DNA of 61,916 nucleotides from an uncultured Faecalibacterium sp. (GCA_934524985.1 CAKSYT010000012.1:1-61916); one strand, 5' to 3'; positions 50,673 through 60,921 are shown, counted from the stretch's first letter. The notes: generated by a model not told the origin, from the sequence alone. Numbers and translations: made by a program.

Positions 50673-50709
50673 AAAGAACGCAAAAAACGGATTGTTTATG
50701 GAGGACCCG

Positions 50710-52569
50710 ATGTTTGATCCCAAACTGAAAGAAGCGCTGGGACGGGTGCAGAAGCCCGGCCGCTATACCGGCGGTGAACCCGGCAGTATCTATAAAGAAA
50801 AGGATAAGGTGGATGTGCGCTTTGCTTTCTGCTTCCCGGACACCTACGAGGTGGGAATGTCCTTTCTGGGCGAAAAGATCCTGTACGAGCTGCTCAACAG
50901 CCACGAGAACTGGTGGTGCGAGCGCGCCTTTATGCCCTGGCTGGATATGAAGGCGGAGATGGAGCGCTTGCAGCTGCCACTGTACACCATGGAGAGCAAA
51001 GACCCCCTCACGGCCTTTGACGCTGTGGGCTTTACCTTGCAGTACGAGCTTTCCTACACCAATATCCTTGCCATGCTGGACTTGGCGGGCATCCCGTTCT
51101 ATTCCAAAGACCGCGATGACCGCTGGCCGCTGATCGTTGCGGGCGGCCCCTGCGCATGCAACGCCGAGCCCATTGCGGATTTCTTTGATGTTATTCAGCT
51201 GGGCGAGGGTGAGAACCAGCTGCCCGCCATCTGCGCCGAGATCGAAAAGGCCAAAAAAGAGGGCATCTCCAAAAAGCAGCTGCTGCTCAACATTGCAAAG
51301 ATCCCGGGCGTGTACATCCCGGCTTTCTACGATGTCACCTACCACGAGGATGGCCGGGTCAAGGCCATCACCCCCAACGAGCCGGGCATTCCGGCGCGCA
51401 TCACCAAGGCCATCATCAAGGATCTGAACCAGTTTGCCCCGCCCACTAACTTTGTGGTGCCCATGGTGGGCGCCATTCAGGACCGCGCCAGCATCGAGGT
51501 GCTGCGCGGCTGCGTGCGCGGCTGCCGGTTCTGTCAGGCGGGCTTTTTGTACCGTCCTATGCGCCAGCGCGATGCCAGCCTGCTGAACAAGGCCGCGCAG
51601 AATCTGTGCGCCAACACCGGCTACGAGGAACTGAGCCTTTCCAGCCTTTCCACCTCTGACCACGGGCAGCTGGAAGAACTGCTGGATGATCTGAACGAGT
51701 GGGCACCCAAGGAGCACGTCAGCCTGTCGCTGCCCTCCCTGCGTGTGGACAACTTCTCCCAGAGCCTCATTGAAAAAACCACTAAGGTGCGCAAGAGCGG
51801 CCTGACCTTTGCCGCTGAAGCCGGTACCCAGCGCCTGCGCAACGTCATCAATAAAAACGTCACTTGGGACGAGATCGAAAAGACTTGCACCATCGCTTTC
51901 AATGCGGGCTACACCTCGGTCAAGCTTTACTTCATGATGGGCCTGCCCACCGAGACCATGGAGGATATCGAAGGTATTGCCGAGACCGCCCAGAAGGTGG
52001 TAGACCTCTACTACAAGAACACGAACCACGCCAAGGGACGCGGTGTGCAGGTGACCATCAGCTGCGCCTGCTTTGTGCCCAAGCCCCACACTCCCTTCCA
52101 GTTTGTGCCCATGGATACCGCCGAGACCCTGCAGGCCAAGCAGAAGCATCTGCTGGAAAGCGTGCACAGCCGCAAGATCAAGGTGAACTACCACGACAGC
52201 ACCACCAGCTTCCTTGAGGGTGTGTTCGCCAAGGGCGACCGCCGCCTTGCTCCGGTCATCGTAGAGGCGTATAAACGCGGCTGCTACTTTGACGGCTGGG
52301 AAGAGTGCTTCAAGTACGATACCTGGATGCAGACCTTTGCGGACCTGGGCATCGACCCCGCCTTCTACTGCCAGCGCCCCATCGCGCTGGACGAGGTGAC
52401 CCCGTGGTCCCACATGGACTACGGCATCACCCACGAGTATCTGGTGCGGGAGTACAATAAGGCTCTGGCTGCCCAGACCACCCCGCCCTGCAACCGTGCC
52501 TGCAACGCCTGCGGTGCCAACCATCTGTTAGGAGGTCCCTGCTTTGATTACAGTCAGAATCTCGTTTGA
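50710..52569 (+). CDS. TIGR03960-family B12-binding-domain radical SAM protein
   Basis: 619 aa. An N-terminal cobalamin-binding-like domain is followed by the radical SAM motif in RGCVRGCRFCQAGFLYRP and SLSSLSTSDHG, ending with CNRACNACGANHLLGG. It pairs with the DUF2344 gene that overlaps its end, a constant pairing in Clostridia near rplU or RNase G; the reaction is unknown. I start at ATG 50710 because GGAGG lies 5 bp before it; ATG 50698 is the alternative. Confidence 0.88.
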   Translation: MFDPKLKEALGRVQKPGRYTGGEPGSIYKEKDKVDVRFAFCFPDTYEVGMSFLGEKILYELLNSHENWWCERAFMPWLDMKAEMERLQLPLYTMESKDPLTAFDAVGFTLQYELSYTNILAMLDLAGIPFYSKDRDDRWPLIVAGGPCACNAEPIADFFDVIQLGEGENQLPAICAEIEKAKKEGISKKQLLLNIAKIPGVYIPAFYDVTYHEDGRVKAITPNEPGIPARITKAIIKDLNQFAPPTNFVVPMVGAIQDRASIEVLRGCVRGCRFCQAGFLYRPMRQRDASLLNKAAQNLCANTGYEELSLSSLSTSDHGQLEELLDDLNEWAPKEHVSLSLPSLRVDNFSQSLIEKTTKVRKSGLTFAAEAGTQRLRNVINKNVTWDEIEKTCTIAFNAGYTSVKLYFMMGLPTETMEDIEGIAETAQKVVDLYYKNTNHAKGRGVQVTISCACFVPKPHTPFQFVPMDTAETLQAKQKHLLESVHSRKIKVNYHDSTTSFLEGVFAKGDRRLAPVIVEAYKRGCYFDGWEECFKYDTWMQTFADLGIDPAFYCQRPIALDEVTPWSHMDYGITHEYLVREYNKALAAQTTPPCNRACNACGANHLLGGPCFDYSQNLV

Positions 52570-53188
52570 AAAGAAAAATGAAGCCTCCTATATCTCCCTG
52601 CTGGACTTGCAGCGGGTGATGCAGCGGGTGCTCAAGCGCAGCGGCCTGCCGGTGTGGCATACGCTGGGCTTCAACCCCCATATCTACATGACCTTTGCCT
52701 GCCCGCTCTCGCTGGGGCAGGAGAGCGAGTGCGAGTGCGTGGATGTCAAGACCGAAGCCGAAGCTCCGGATTTTGCCCAGTGGCAGACCGCTCTCAACGC
52801 CATTATGCCCGCCGGTATCCACGTTACCCGGGTGGCTCCGGTGGAGATGAAGGCGGACAGCATCGCCTTTGCCTGCTACCGCATAAGCTACCCGGCGGCT
52901 GCCGCTGCGGTGCTGGAGCAGTATAACACGCTGGAAGCAGCCCCTGTGGAAAAGCACAGCAAGCGCGGCAAAAAGATCGTAGACCTCAAAGAGCATATCC
53001 CGCAGCTAAGTTATACAGCAGCAGGGGACACCGTGCAGCTGGAGCTGTGCCTGCCCGCTGCGCAGGAGCTGAACCTGAACCCTTCGCTGCTCACCGGTTT
53101 TCTGGAAGAAAAGTTCGGCCTGCCCGCCGCAAGCGCCAACATTCTGCGCACCAAATTTTTAACGGCAGACCGGCAGCTGTTTGCTTAA
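52544..53188 (+). CDS. TIGR03936-family (DUF2344) radical SAM-associated protein
   Basis: 214 aa. Features of the family are VRISFEKKNEASYISLLDLQ at the start and SGLPVWHTLGFNPH soon after. It has no own radical SAM motif and works with the upstream protein; some organisms carry both as one polypeptide. Start is TTG at 52544, 8 bp after TAGGAGG, overlapping the upstream gene by 26 bp. Confidence 0.87.
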   Translation: MITVRISFEKKNEASYISLLDLQRVMQRVLKRSGLPVWHTLGFNPHIYMTFACPLSLGQESECECVDVKTEAEAPDFAQWQTALNAIMPAGIHVTRVAPVEMKADSIAFACYRISYPAAAAAVLEQYNTLEAAPVEKHSKRGKKIVDLKEHIPQLSYTAAGDTVQLELCLPAAQELNLNPSLLTGFLEEKFGLPAASANILRTKFLTADRQLFA

Positions 53189-53253
53189 AGCGGCGCAAAA
53201 GTCTGTCTATCAGGCAAAACAGAAAATTTTTGCAAGATTTTTCGCTAAATTGC

Positions 53254-53282
53254 TTGCATTCAAGCCGGTTTTGTGCTATCCT
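53254..53282 (+). promoter_or_regulatory. Promoter of rplS
   Basis: TTGCAT (53254-53259), 17 bp, TATCCT (53277-53282). The leader to 53405 is about 115 nt and has a hairpin at about 53299-53318 (CCGCTG/CAGCGG), a candidate L19 autoregulatory leader. Confidence 0.7.
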
Positions 53283-53405
53283 ATTAGGGCGTTAGTGTCC
53301 GCTGAGACCACAGCGGGGTTAATGACAAGTATTTATCATTAAACGGGCGGTCCTCTGACGGCTATGCCGTGCATGAACGTCTAAAAACAAATGGAGGATT
53401 CAAAA

Positions 53406-53747
53406 ATGGACGCACTGAAGATTATTTCTGAAGGCAGCATCAAGGCTGAAAAGCCCCAGTTCAACGTTGGCGATACCGTCCGCGTTGATGTTCGTATCAA
53501 GGAAGGCGAGCGTGAGCGTATTCAGGCCTTCGAGGGCACTGTCATCGCAAAGAAGCACGGCGGTGTTGCTGAGACCTTCACCGTCCGCCGCGTTTCCTAC
53601 GGCGTCGGCATCGAGCGTGTCTTCCCCATCAACAGCCCCTTCGTTGAGAAGGTCACTGTTGTCCGCAAGGGCAAGGTCCGCCGCGCAAAGCTGTTCTATC
53701 TGCGTGGCCGTACGGGCAAGGCTGCCAAGGTCAAGAGCGATATTTGA
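53406..53747 (+). CDS. rplS: 50S ribosomal protein L19
   Basis: 113 aa. It carries the L19 stretches [43 protein letters not shown] and [19 protein letters not shown]. It sits at the 30S-50S interface. The ATG at 53406 follows GGAGG; an upstream ATG at 53391 lies within the ribosome site region. A strong terminator follows. Confidence 0.97.
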   Translation: MDALKIISEGSIKAEKPQFNVGDTVRVDVRIKEGERERIQAFEGTVIAKKHGGVAETFTVRRVSYGVGIERVFPINSPFVEKVTVVRKGKVRRAKLFYLRGRTGKAAKVKSDI

Positions 53748-53771
53748 TCATCCCCGATTTGAAACCGGGAG

Positions 53772-53802
53772 AAAAGGGACAACTTGTTGTCCCTTTTTTC
53801 TT
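53772..53802 (+). terminator. Terminator after rplS
   Basis: A 12-bp stem (53772-53783 with 53786-53797) with a tight two-base loop (in practice a four-base loop) and a long T run. Confidence 0.92.
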
Positions 53803-53853
53803 TTTCAAAGCCCGGGCGTATGTGTAAAATCAGGAAAGGCTGGTGGCAAAGCT

Positions 53854-54405
53854 ATGGAAAAACAGCAGCAGTCTGCCCCCGCTGTGCGCGGGCAGGGCAT
53901 ACTGGAATGGTACGAAGCGCTCATCTCCGCAGCGCTGGTGCTGGTACTGATCTTTTCGTTTTTCTTCCGCATCATTCAGGTGGATGGGCGCTCCATGGTG
54001 CCCACCCTGACCCACGGCGATAAGCTCATCGTCTGGGCGGCAGGCTACACCCCGCAGCGGGGCGATGTGGTCATCGTAGATAGCTACACCGTCTACGGTA
54101 AGCCGCTGGTCAAGCGGATCATCGCCAAGGGCGGCGACACCATCAGCATCGACTACGACGCCGGTACGGTCACGGTGAACGGCGAGCTTTTGCAGGAGGA
54201 TTACGTTGCAGCGCCCACCTATCTGGGCTACGATGTGCAGTTCCCGTTCACAGTGCCGGAGGGCACCCTGTTTGTGATGGGGGACAACCGCAACGAATCG
54301 CTGGACAGCCGCTCCTCCTATGTCGGCTGCATTGACGAGCGTGATATTCTGGGCAAGGTGCTGCTGTGCTTTATGCCCTTTACAGATTTTGGGGTGGTAA
54401 AATGA
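53854..54405 (+). CDS. lepB: Signal peptidase I
   Basis: 183 aa. One membrane span (about 24-42) precedes the catalytic Ser in DGRSMVPTL and the Lys in VKRIIAKGGD; the late MGDNRNESLDSR box is present. It cleaves secretory signal peptides outside the membrane. The ribosome site is weak (GGTGG at 53842-53846). ATGA overlap with rbgA. Confidence 0.94.
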   Translation: MEKQQQSAPAVRGQGILEWYEALISAALVLVLIFSFFFRIIQVDGRSMVPTLTHGDKLIVWAAGYTPQRGDVVIVDSYTVYGKPLVKRIIAKGGDTISIDYDAGTVTVNGELLQEDYVAAPTYLGYDVQFPFTVPEGTLFVMGDNRNESLDSRSSYVGCIDERDILGKVLLCFMPFTDFGVVK

Positions 54406-55325
54406 ACGAAATGGATACCCGGTTTGCAAACCAGTACAATATTCAGTGGTTCCCGGGCCACATGACCAAGACCCTGCGCATGATGGAGCAGGAGATTCAG
54501 CACGTTGATGCCAGCCTTGTGCTGCTGGACGCGCGCATCCCGCTTTCCAGCCTGAACCCGGAGATCGAGCGCATCACCGACCGCAAGCCCAAGCTCTATG
54601 CGCTGAACAAGGCCGACCTTGCCGACCCGGCTGTGACCGAGGAGTGGATCCGCTACTTCCACGCTGCAGATGCGGGCTGCGTGGCCATCAGCGCCAAGCA
54701 GAAGGGCGGCGCAAACGCCGTGAAGGTGGCTATTGAAAAGGAGCTTTCCGGTCTGTTGGAGCGCCGCCAGAACCGCGGCATGGGCGGTGCCAAAACGCAG
54801 GTGATGCTGTGCGGCATCCCCAATGTGGGCAAATCTACTTTTATCAACACCTTTGCAGGCTCTGCCCGCGCCAAGGCGGCAGACCGTCCCGGCGTGACCA
54901 AGGGCAAGCAGTGGGTCAGCACCGAAAAGTTTGACCTGCTGGATATGCCCGGCGTGCTGTGGAAAAAGTTCGATTCCAAGACCATCGCCTCCAATCTGGC
55001 CTTCATCGGCTCCATCAAGGACGACATTCTGGATGTAGAAGAGCTGGCCATGAACCTGCTGGACGAGGTGCGCCGCAACTATCCCGACCTTGTGGCACAG
55101 CGCTACAAGCTGGATGCCGAAACGCTGGCACTGCCGCCCTATGAGCTGCTGGAAGCCATCGGCCGCAAGCGTGGTCTGCTGGTGCGCGGCGGCGAGGTGA
55201 ACACCGAGCGCTGCGCCATCATGCTGGTGGACGAGTTCCGCGCCTGCAAGTGGGGCCGCATCTCTCTGGAGCGCCCGCCGCAGCGGGATGATCTGGCCGA
55301 CTTTGCCGAGGAGGACGGGGAATGA
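54402..55325 (+). CDS. rbgA: Ribosome biogenesis GTPase RbgA (YlqF)
   Basis: 307 aa circularly permuted GTPase for late 50S assembly. N-terminal [12 protein letters not shown], then G4 LNKADL, G1 [10 protein letters not shown]3 [10 protein letters not shown] in the permuted order. Position between lepB and rnhB is conserved in Firmicutes. Both ends overlap neighbours in ATGA. Confidence 0.95.
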   Translation: MNEMDTRFANQYNIQWFPGHMTKTLRMMEQEIQHVDASLVLLDARIPLSSLNPEIERITDRKPKLYALNKADLADPAVTEEWIRYFHAADAGCVAISAKQKGGANAVKVAIEKELSGLLERRQNRGMGGAKTQVMLCGIPNVGKSTFINTFAGSARAKAADRPGVTKGKQWVSTEKFDLLDMPGVLWKKFDSKTIASNLAFIGSIKDDILDVEELAMNLLDEVRRNYPDLVAQRYKLDAETLALPPYELLEAIGRKRGLLVRGGEVNTERCAIMLVDEFRACKWGRISLERPPQRDDLADFAEEDGE

Positions 55326-55969
55326 AGCGCCGCTCGGATGAAGAGATCTCCGCTCCGCTGTACGCTTTTGACGCCGAGGTGCGCAGCCAGTACGGCTGCT
55401 TTGCCGGTGTAGATGAGGCCGGGCGCGGCCCGCTTTGCGGCCCTGTGTGCGTAGCGGCCTGTATTCTGGACCCGGAAAACCCGGTGTACGGCATCAATGA
55501 TTCCAAAAAGCTGACCGAGAAAAAGCGCGAAGCGCTGTTTGACGAGATCTGCGAAAAAGCGCTGGCCTACCGCATCATCTTTGTGGGGCCGGAGATCATC
55601 GACCGGGAAAACATCCTGAACGCCACCATGGGCGGGATGCAGCAGGCGGTGGAAGAACTGGACATCGTGCCCAATCTGGTGCTGGTGGACGGCAACCGCA
55701 CCCCCGCAGGCTTGCAGATCCCGGCACAGCCGGTGGTCAAGGGCGATGCCACCAGCGCCAGCATCGGCGCAGCCTCGGTACTGGCCAAGGTCAGCCGTGA
55801 CCGCTATATGCTGGAGCTGGACAAGCAGTACCCGCAGTATCAGCTGGCAAAGCACAAGGGCTACCCCACAAAGCTGCATTACGAGCTGATCGCGCAGTAC
55901 GGCATCCAGCCGTTCTACCGCCGCAGCTTCCTTAAAAAGCAGGGCTACTGGCCGGAGAGCGGTAAATGA
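55322..55969 (+). CDS. rnhB: Ribonuclease HII
   Basis: 215 aa. Removes ribonucleotides and RNA primers from DNA hybrids. The DEAGRGP box ([14 protein letters not shown]) provides the first acidic pair; [12 protein letters not shown] and [19 protein letters not shown] follow. It overlaps rbgA and yraN by 4 bp each. Confidence 0.95.
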   Translation: MKRRSDEEISAPLYAFDAEVRSQYGCFAGVDEAGRGPLCGPVCVAACILDPENPVYGINDSKKLTEKKREALFDEICEKALAYRIIFVGPEIIDRENILNATMGGMQQAVEELDIVPNLVLVDGNRTPAGLQIPAQPVVKGDATSASIGAASVLAKVSRDRYMLELDKQYPQYQLAKHKGYPTKLHYELIAQYGIQPFYRRSFLKKQGYWPESGK

Positions 55970-56334
55970 ACCGCGCCGAGATCGGCCGCAGGGGAGAAGC
56001 TGCTGCTGCCCGCTGGTATCAGAAGCAGGGCGCGCAGCTGCTGGCCCATAACTTTCATACCCGCTTGGGAGAGCTGGATCTTGTGCTGCGGGAGCCGGAC
56101 GGCACCATCGTCATCTGCGAGGTAAAGACCCGCAGCCAAGGGATGCTGCAACGCCCCGCTGCCGCCGTAGACCCGGCCAAGCAGCACCGGCTGATCTGCG
56201 CTGCGCAAGGGTATCTGCAGCAGACCGGCCAAAGCGAAGAACCGGTGCGTTTTGACGTTGCAGAGGTAGTTCCTCTTGACAGCGGGCGCTGGATGGTACA
56301 TATTATAAAGGGTGCCTTTCTCTGCGATCCTTAG
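55966..56334 (+). CDS. YraN-family (UPF0102) endonuclease-like protein
   Basis: 122 aa. The N-terminal [12 protein letters not shown] and the core [24 protein letters not shown] carry the E, D, ExK pattern of a restriction-nuclease-like fold. Function is unproven; association with rnhB is constant. It overlaps rnhB in an ATGA. Confidence 0.88.
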   Translation: MNRAEIGRRGEAAAARWYQKQGAQLLAHNFHTRLGELDLVLREPDGTIVICEVKTRSQGMLQRPAAAVDPAKQHRLICAAQGYLQQTGQSEEPVRFDVAEVVPLDSGRWMVHIIKGAFLCDP

Positions 56335-56364
56335 GCAGAAACCGTGGCACCGGTGGGAAGTATG

Positions 56365-56415
56365 CGGCAAAACGACGGTTTTGCCGTGCAACCGGGAACG
56401 TGCCCGGCACGTTCC
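56365..56415 (+). promoter_or_regulatory. Two tandem hairpins before thrC
   Basis: Hairpin one: CGGCAAAAC (56365-56373) with GTTTTGCCG (56378-56386), loop GACG. Hairpin two: GGAACGTGCC (56395-56404) with GGCACGTTCC (56406-56415). The second ends 8 bp before the thrC ribosome site. No T run, so not a standard terminator. Confidence 0.5.
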
Positions 56416-56437
56416 GTGGCGAAAAGGAGCGATGACC

Positions 56438-57898
56438 ATGCAGTTTTTCAGTACCAGAGATCAGAACCGCAAAGTAACCTCTTCTCAGGCAATTGCACAG
56501 GGACTGTCCGATGAGGGCGGTCTGTTTGTGCCGGAAAGTTTTCCGCAGGTGGATGTAAAAGCTCTGTGCGGGCTGGACTATCCCGCGCTGGCAGCCGCCG
56601 TTGTGCGGGAGTACCTGACCGATTACGACCCCACTTTCCTGACCGAGGCCACCCGCAGCACCTACGGCGCTGCTTTTGGCGGCAAGGCAGGCTATCTTGC
56701 CCCGGTGGAAGGGGACACCTATGCCCTCGAGCTGTGGCACGGCCCTACCTGTGCCTTTAAAGATTACGCCCTGCAGCTGATGCCCAAGCTGCTGGTGGAG
56801 GCCAAAAAGAATCTGGGCCGCACCGAAAAGACCCTGATCCTTGTGGCTACCAGCGGCGATACCGGCAAGGCTGCACTGGACGGCTACCATGATATCCCCG
56901 GTGTGGAGATCGCTGTGTTCTACCCCACCGGCGGCACCAGTGAGATCCAGCGTTTGCAGATGGCAACGCAGGAGGGCGCTAATGTTGCTGTTTACGCCGT
57001 GCGCGGCAACTTTGACGATGCCCAGACCGGCGTAAAGAAGGTGTTCGGCGATAAGGCCATTGCCGCCGAGCTGGAAAAGCGGAACATCCGTCTTTCCAGC
57101 GCAAACTCCATCAACTGGGGCCGTCTTGTACCGCAGATCGTCTACTACTTTGCCGCCTACGCCCAGCTGCTCAAGGCAGGTAAGATCACCTTCGGTGACG
57201 AGGTGGACTTCTGCGTGCCCACCGGCAACTTCGGCGATATCCTCGCCGGTTACTACGCAAAGCAGATGGGTCTGCCCGTGGGCAAGCTGGTCTGCGCTTC
57301 CAACGAGAATAACGTGCTGACCGACTTCCTCACCACCGGTACTTACACCGCAAAGCGGGAGTTCTTCAAGACCACCTCGCCCAGCATGGACATTCTGGTG
57401 TCCTCCAATCTGGAGCGCCTGCTGTACCATGTGACCGGCAGCGATGCCGAGGTGGCGGGCTTTATGCAGCAGCTGGCTGCTACCGGCAGCTACACCGTCC
57501 GTCCCGAGACGCTGGCAGCGATTCAGGAGACTTTCTTCTGCGGCTGGAGCAGCGAGGACGAGGTGGCAGGGGAGATCCGCTCCCGCTACGAAAAGGACGG
57601 CTACCTGTGCGATACCCACACCGCCGTGGCCTTCCATGTGGCTGCACAGAAAAAGCGGCAGGGCGTGCCCATGGTGGTGCTTTCCACCGCATCGCCCTTC
57701 AAGTTCCCCCGCAGCGTGCTGAGCGCACTGGGCAAAACCGCCCCGGAAAACGATTTTGAGGCCATGCAGCAGCTGGAGGCTGCCACCGGTCACGCCGCAC
57801 CGGCAAGCCTTGCCGCTCTGCGCAGCAAACCGGAGCGTTTTGATACGGTCATTGCCCCGGCACAGATCGCCGAGGTGGCGCTGGGCTATCAGGCATAA
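56438..57898 (+). CDS. thrC: Threonine synthase
   Basis: 486 aa, PLP-dependent; converts O-phosphohomoserine to threonine. The PLP Lys lies in HGPTCAFKDYALQ, the phosphate-binding ATSGDTGKAAL and GNFGDILAGYYA loops follow. N-terminal MQFFSTRD and GLFVPESFP are family-typical. ATG 56438 is 8 bp after AAGGAG; ATG 56432 is too close. No other threonine pathway gene is near. Confidence 0.95.
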   Translation: MQFFSTRDQNRKVTSSQAIAQGLSDEGGLFVPESFPQVDVKALCGLDYPALAAAVVREYLTDYDPTFLTEATRSTYGAAFGGKAGYLAPVEGDTYALELWHGPTCAFKDYALQLMPKLLVEAKKNLGRTEKTLILVATSGDTGKAALDGYHDIPGVEIAVFYPTGGTSEIQRLQMATQEGANVAVYAVRGNFDDAQTGVKKVFGDKAIAAELEKRNIRLSSANSINWGRLVPQIVYYFAAYAQLLKAGKITFGDEVDFCVPTGNFGDILAGYYAKQMGLPVGKLVCASNENNVLTDFLTTGTYTAKREFFKTTSPSMDILVSSNLERLLYHVTGSDAEVAGFMQQLAATGSYTVRPETLAAIQETFFCGWSSEDEVAGEIRSRYEKDGYLCDTHTAVAFHVAAQKKRQGVPMVVLSTASPFKFPRSVLSALGKTAPENDFEAMQQLEAATGHAAPASLAALRSKPERFDTVIAPAQIAEVALGYQA

Positions 57899-57934
57899 GC
57901 TTCTGCGGACAGACAGAACAGGAGTAAACAGACT

Positions 57935-58618
57935 ATGGCACTTTTTGTGCTTGGCGACCCCCATCTTTCCCTGGGCGCATCCAAGCCGATGGATATCTTC
58001 CCCGGCTGGAACGATTATGTGGACAGGCTGGAGAAAAACTGGCGCAAGCTCATCACCCCGCAGGATACCATCGTGCTGGCGGGGGATATCAGCTGGGCCA
58101 TGCGCCTGACCGATACCCGCAAAGATTTTGCCTTTTTGCAGCAGCTGCCCGGGCAGAAGATCATCATGAAAGGCAACCACGATTACTGGTGGTCCACCGC
58201 CAACAAGATGAACGCCTACCTCAAGGCTGAGGGCTTTGATACCCTACACATCCTGCACAACAATTCTTACAGCGTGGAGGGATACGCCATCTGCGGCACC
58301 CGCGGCTGGCTGTTCGATGTGGGAGAACCCCATGACGAAAAGGTGATGAACCGCGAGATCGGCCGTCTGCGCATGAGTTTGCAGGCTGCGGAGCCCGGGC
58401 TGGAAAAGCTGGTGTTCCTGCACTACCCGCCGGTCTACACCGGCACCAGCGCCCCGGAGATCGTAGCCACCCTGAAGGAGTACGGCATCAAGACCTGCTT
58501 CTACGGGCATCTGCACGGCAATGCCATCCGGTTTGCCGTACAGGGCGAGGTGGACGGCATCCGGTACAAGCTGGTAAGTGCCGACGGCCTGCGTTTCTGC
58601 CCCTACCGCATCAATTAA
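57935..58618 (+). CDS. Calcineurin-like metallophosphoesterase
   Basis: 227 aa. Metal-binding motifs: GDPHLSLGASKPMD, GDISWAM, GNHDYWWST, and late FLHYPPV and YGHLHGNA. It resembles predicted serine/threonine-type or YmdB-unrelated small phosphohydrolases widespread in Clostridia. Substrate unknown. It lies 36 bp after thrC; AACAGGAG precedes its ATG. Confidence 0.85.
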   Translation: MALFVLGDPHLSLGASKPMDIFPGWNDYVDRLEKNWRKLITPQDTIVLAGDISWAMRLTDTRKDFAFLQQLPGQKIIMKGNHDYWWSTANKMNAYLKAEGFDTLHILHNNSYSVEGYAICGTRGWLFDVGEPHDEKVMNREIGRLRMSLQAAEPGLEKLVFLHYPPVYTGTSAPEIVATLKEYGIKTCFYGHLHGNAIRFAVQGEVDGIRYKLVSADGLRFCPYRIN

Positions 58619-58663
58619 CGGCGGAATAAAAGGGCAAAAACGACAAAATTTAAAAATTTGGTA

Positions 58664-58692
58664 TGGCAATTGTGTCCAGAGCGTGCTATAAT
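58664..58692 (+). promoter_or_regulatory. Promoter of tig
   Basis: TATAAT at 58687-58692 is clear; the -35 at 17 bp is TGGCAA (58664-58669), a fair match. The leader to tig is about 135 nt with nothing else recognised. Confidence 0.6.
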
Positions 58693-58834
58693 AAGTTTTG
58701 ACGCGATTGTTGCACCCAATTGAGCGCGCGCGTCCCCGCATTCCGTGTGCATACAGCAAGGACGTGGTGCGCGGTTGCCCCGGGCAAAAACTTCCTGCCC
58801 TGAGCAATAGAATATTTGAGTGGAGGATAAACAA

Positions 58835-60151
58835 ATGAATCTCATCAAGTGTGAAAAGCTCGAGAAGAGCATGGCAGAACTGCAGTTCTCCATCGACGCA
58901 GAGGCTTTCAAGAAGGCTGTTGCCGATGTTTTCAAAAAAGAGGGCAAGAAGTACCCTGTGCAGGGCTTCCGCAAGGGCAAGGCTCCCAAGGCTCTGATCG
59001 AGAAGATGTACGGCGCAGACGTCTTTACCTACGACGCCATCAACGAGCTGTTCCCGGAGGCTTTCGAGGCTGCCGTTAAGGAAGCCGGCGTGGAGCCCGT
59101 GGGCCGTCCTGAGGTCACCGTGGATTCTGCCAGCGAGGCAGAGGGCGCTACCCTGACCGTTAAGGTCGCCGTGAAGCCCGAGGTCAAGGTTGGCAGCTAC
59201 AACGGTCTGACCGTGGAAAAGACTGTCCATACTGTTACCGATGAGGCTGTGGACGCTGAGCTGAAGCGTGTGCAGGAGCGCAACGCCCGTGAGCTGACCC
59301 GTGAGGGCGCTGCTCAGGATGGCGATATCGCTGATATCGACTTCGAGGGCTTTGTGGACGGTGTCGCATTCGAGGGCGGCAAGGCTGAGCACTACAACCT
59401 GACTCTGGGCAGCGGCAGCTTCATCCCCGGCTTCGAGGAGCAGGTCGTTGGCCACTCCGCCGGCGAGGAGTTCGACGTGAACGTTACCTTCCCCACCGAG
59501 TATCAGGCTGCTGAGCTGGCCGGCAAGGCTGCTGTCTTTAAGATCAAGCTGCACGAGGTCAAGTACAAGGAGCTGCCCGCTCTGGATGACGAGCTGGCAA
59601 AGGACTGCTCCGAGTACGACACTCTGGACGAGTTCAAGGCTTCCATCCGCAAGAACAACCAGGAGCAGCTGGACAAGCAGGATGATCTGGCTGTCGAGAA
59701 CGCTCTGGTCGATCAGGTCATCGAGAGCATGGAGGGCGAGATCCCTCAGGCTATGTACGATGTCCGCATGGACGAGATGGTCAACGACTTTGCTTTCCGT
59801 GTGGAGCAGCAGGGTCTGCGTCTGGAGGACTACCTGAAGTATATGGGTCAGTCCATGGAGCAGTTCCGCGCCGCTTTCATGCCGCAGGCTGAGAAGCAGG
59901 TCAAGATCGGTCTGGCTCTGGAGGCTGTTGCTGCTGCTGAGCACATCGAGGCTTCCGAGGACGAGATCAATGCCGAGATCAAGCGCATTGCTGACCAGTA
60001 CAAGATGGAAGAGGACAAGGTTCGTGAGCTGATCAACCTCGAGGATCTGAAGCAGGATCTGGCTCGCACCAAGGCTATCGACTTCATCAAGAGCCACGCT
60101 AACATCGTGGAGAAGCCCGCAGAGGCTGAGAAGGCTGCTGACGCTGAGTAA
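58835..60151 (+). CDS. tig: Trigger factor
   Basis: 438 aa ribosome-bound chaperone. The N-terminal ribosome-docking signature is [13 protein letters not shown]; the middle PPIase-like domain has [14 protein letters not shown] and [15 protein letters not shown]; the C-terminal helical arms end in an Ala/Glu tail. GGAGG precedes the ATG at 58835. It heads the tig-clpP-clpX order common in Firmicutes. Confidence 0.96.
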   Translation: MNLIKCEKLEKSMAELQFSIDAEAFKKAVADVFKKEGKKYPVQGFRKGKAPKALIEKMYGADVFTYDAINELFPEAFEAAVKEAGVEPVGRPEVTVDSASEAEGATLTVKVAVKPEVKVGSYNGLTVEKTVHTVTDEAVDAELKRVQERNARELTREGAAQDGDIADIDFEGFVDGVAFEGGKAEHYNLTLGSGSFIPGFEEQVVGHSAGEEFDVNVTFPTEYQAAELAGKAAVFKIKLHEVKYKELPALDDELAKDCSEYDTLDEFKASIRKNNQEQLDKQDDLAVENALVDQVIESMEGEIPQAMYDVRMDEMVNDFAFRVEQQGLRLEDYLKYMGQSMEQFRAAFMPQAEKQVKIGLALEAVAAAEHIEASEDEINAEIKRIADQYKMEEDKVRELINLEDLKQDLARTKAIDFIKSHANIVEKPAEAEKAADAE

Positions 60152-60200
60152 TCAGTGCCGGGCCCTGTAAAGCGCCGCAGGCGTTTTATCAAAGGTTGTT

Positions 60201-60252
60201 AAAATTGACCGGTACGGCTGAACTTTACAGGGGACCCGTATCGGTCAATTTT
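60201..60252 (+). promoter_or_regulatory. Long hairpin upstream of clpP
   Basis: A 17-bp stem with a single G-U pair (60201-60217 with 60236-60252) and an 18-nt loop, ending in TTTT contributed by its 3' arm, 37 bp before the clpP ATG. It may be an attenuator/terminator after tig or a control element for clpP. Confidence 0.6.
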
Positions 60253-60288
60253 GCCAATAAACTTAAACCATTTCAGGAGGCGAACTTT

Positions 60289-60885
60289 ATGAGTTTTGTT
60301 CCTTACGTTGTCGAGCAGTCGGCGCACGGAGAGCGTTCCTACGATATTTTCTCTCGTCTGCTGAATGATCGCATCATCGTGCTGAGCGAGGATGTCAACG
60401 ATACCACCGCAAGCCTTGTGGTGGCGCAGCTGCTGTATCTGGAAGGGCAGGACCCGGATAAGGACATCAGCCTGTATATCAACAGCCCCGGCGGCTCCAT
60501 CAGTGCCGGTATGGCCATCCACGACACCATGCAGTATATCAAGTGCGATGTTTCCACCATCTGCATGGGCATGGCTGCCTCTATGGGCGCATTTCTGCTG
60601 GCAAGCGGCACCAAGGGCAAGCGTTTTGCACTGCCCAACGCCGAGATCATGATCCACCAGCCGCTGATCGGCGGTCAGGGCGGCGGCCTTTCCGGCCAGA
60701 CCACGGATATCAAGATCCATGCCGAGCACATGGTCTATATCCGCGATAAGATGAACCGGATGCTCAGCGAGTACACCGGCCAGCCGCTGGAAAAGATCCA
60801 GCAGGACACCGAGCGCGACAACTACCTTACCGCGCAGCAGGCAAAGGAATACGGCCTGATCGATGAGGTCATTGCCCACCGGTAA
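60289..60885 (+). CDS. clpP: ATP-dependent Clp protease proteolytic subunit
   Basis: 198 aa. The catalytic Ser is in [11 protein letters not shown], His in EIMIHQPL and Asp follows in the C-terminal third (TERDNYL). N-terminal [20 protein letters not shown] is typical for the processed form. AGGAGG lies 8 bp before the ATG; in-frame codons back to 60196 run through the hairpin. It partners with ClpX encoded next. Confidence 0.97.
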   Translation: MSFVPYVVEQSAHGERSYDIFSRLLNDRIIVLSEDVNDTTASLVVAQLLYLEGQDPDKDISLYINSPGGSISAGMAIHDTMQYIKCDVSTICMGMAASMGAFLLASGTKGKRFALPNAEIMIHQPLIGGQGGGLSGQTTDIKIHAEHMVYIRDKMNRMLSEYTGQPLEKIQQDTERDNYLTAQQAKEYGLIDEVIAHR

Positions 60886-60921
60886 ACCGCTATAATCTAT
60901 CCAGGATAAGGAAAAACAGCT

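Noticed and set aside
60201..60252. CtsR operator before clpP
   Set aside because: CtsR sites are direct heptad repeats; the TTGACC/GGTCAA halves here are inverted and far apart, as arms of a hairpin.
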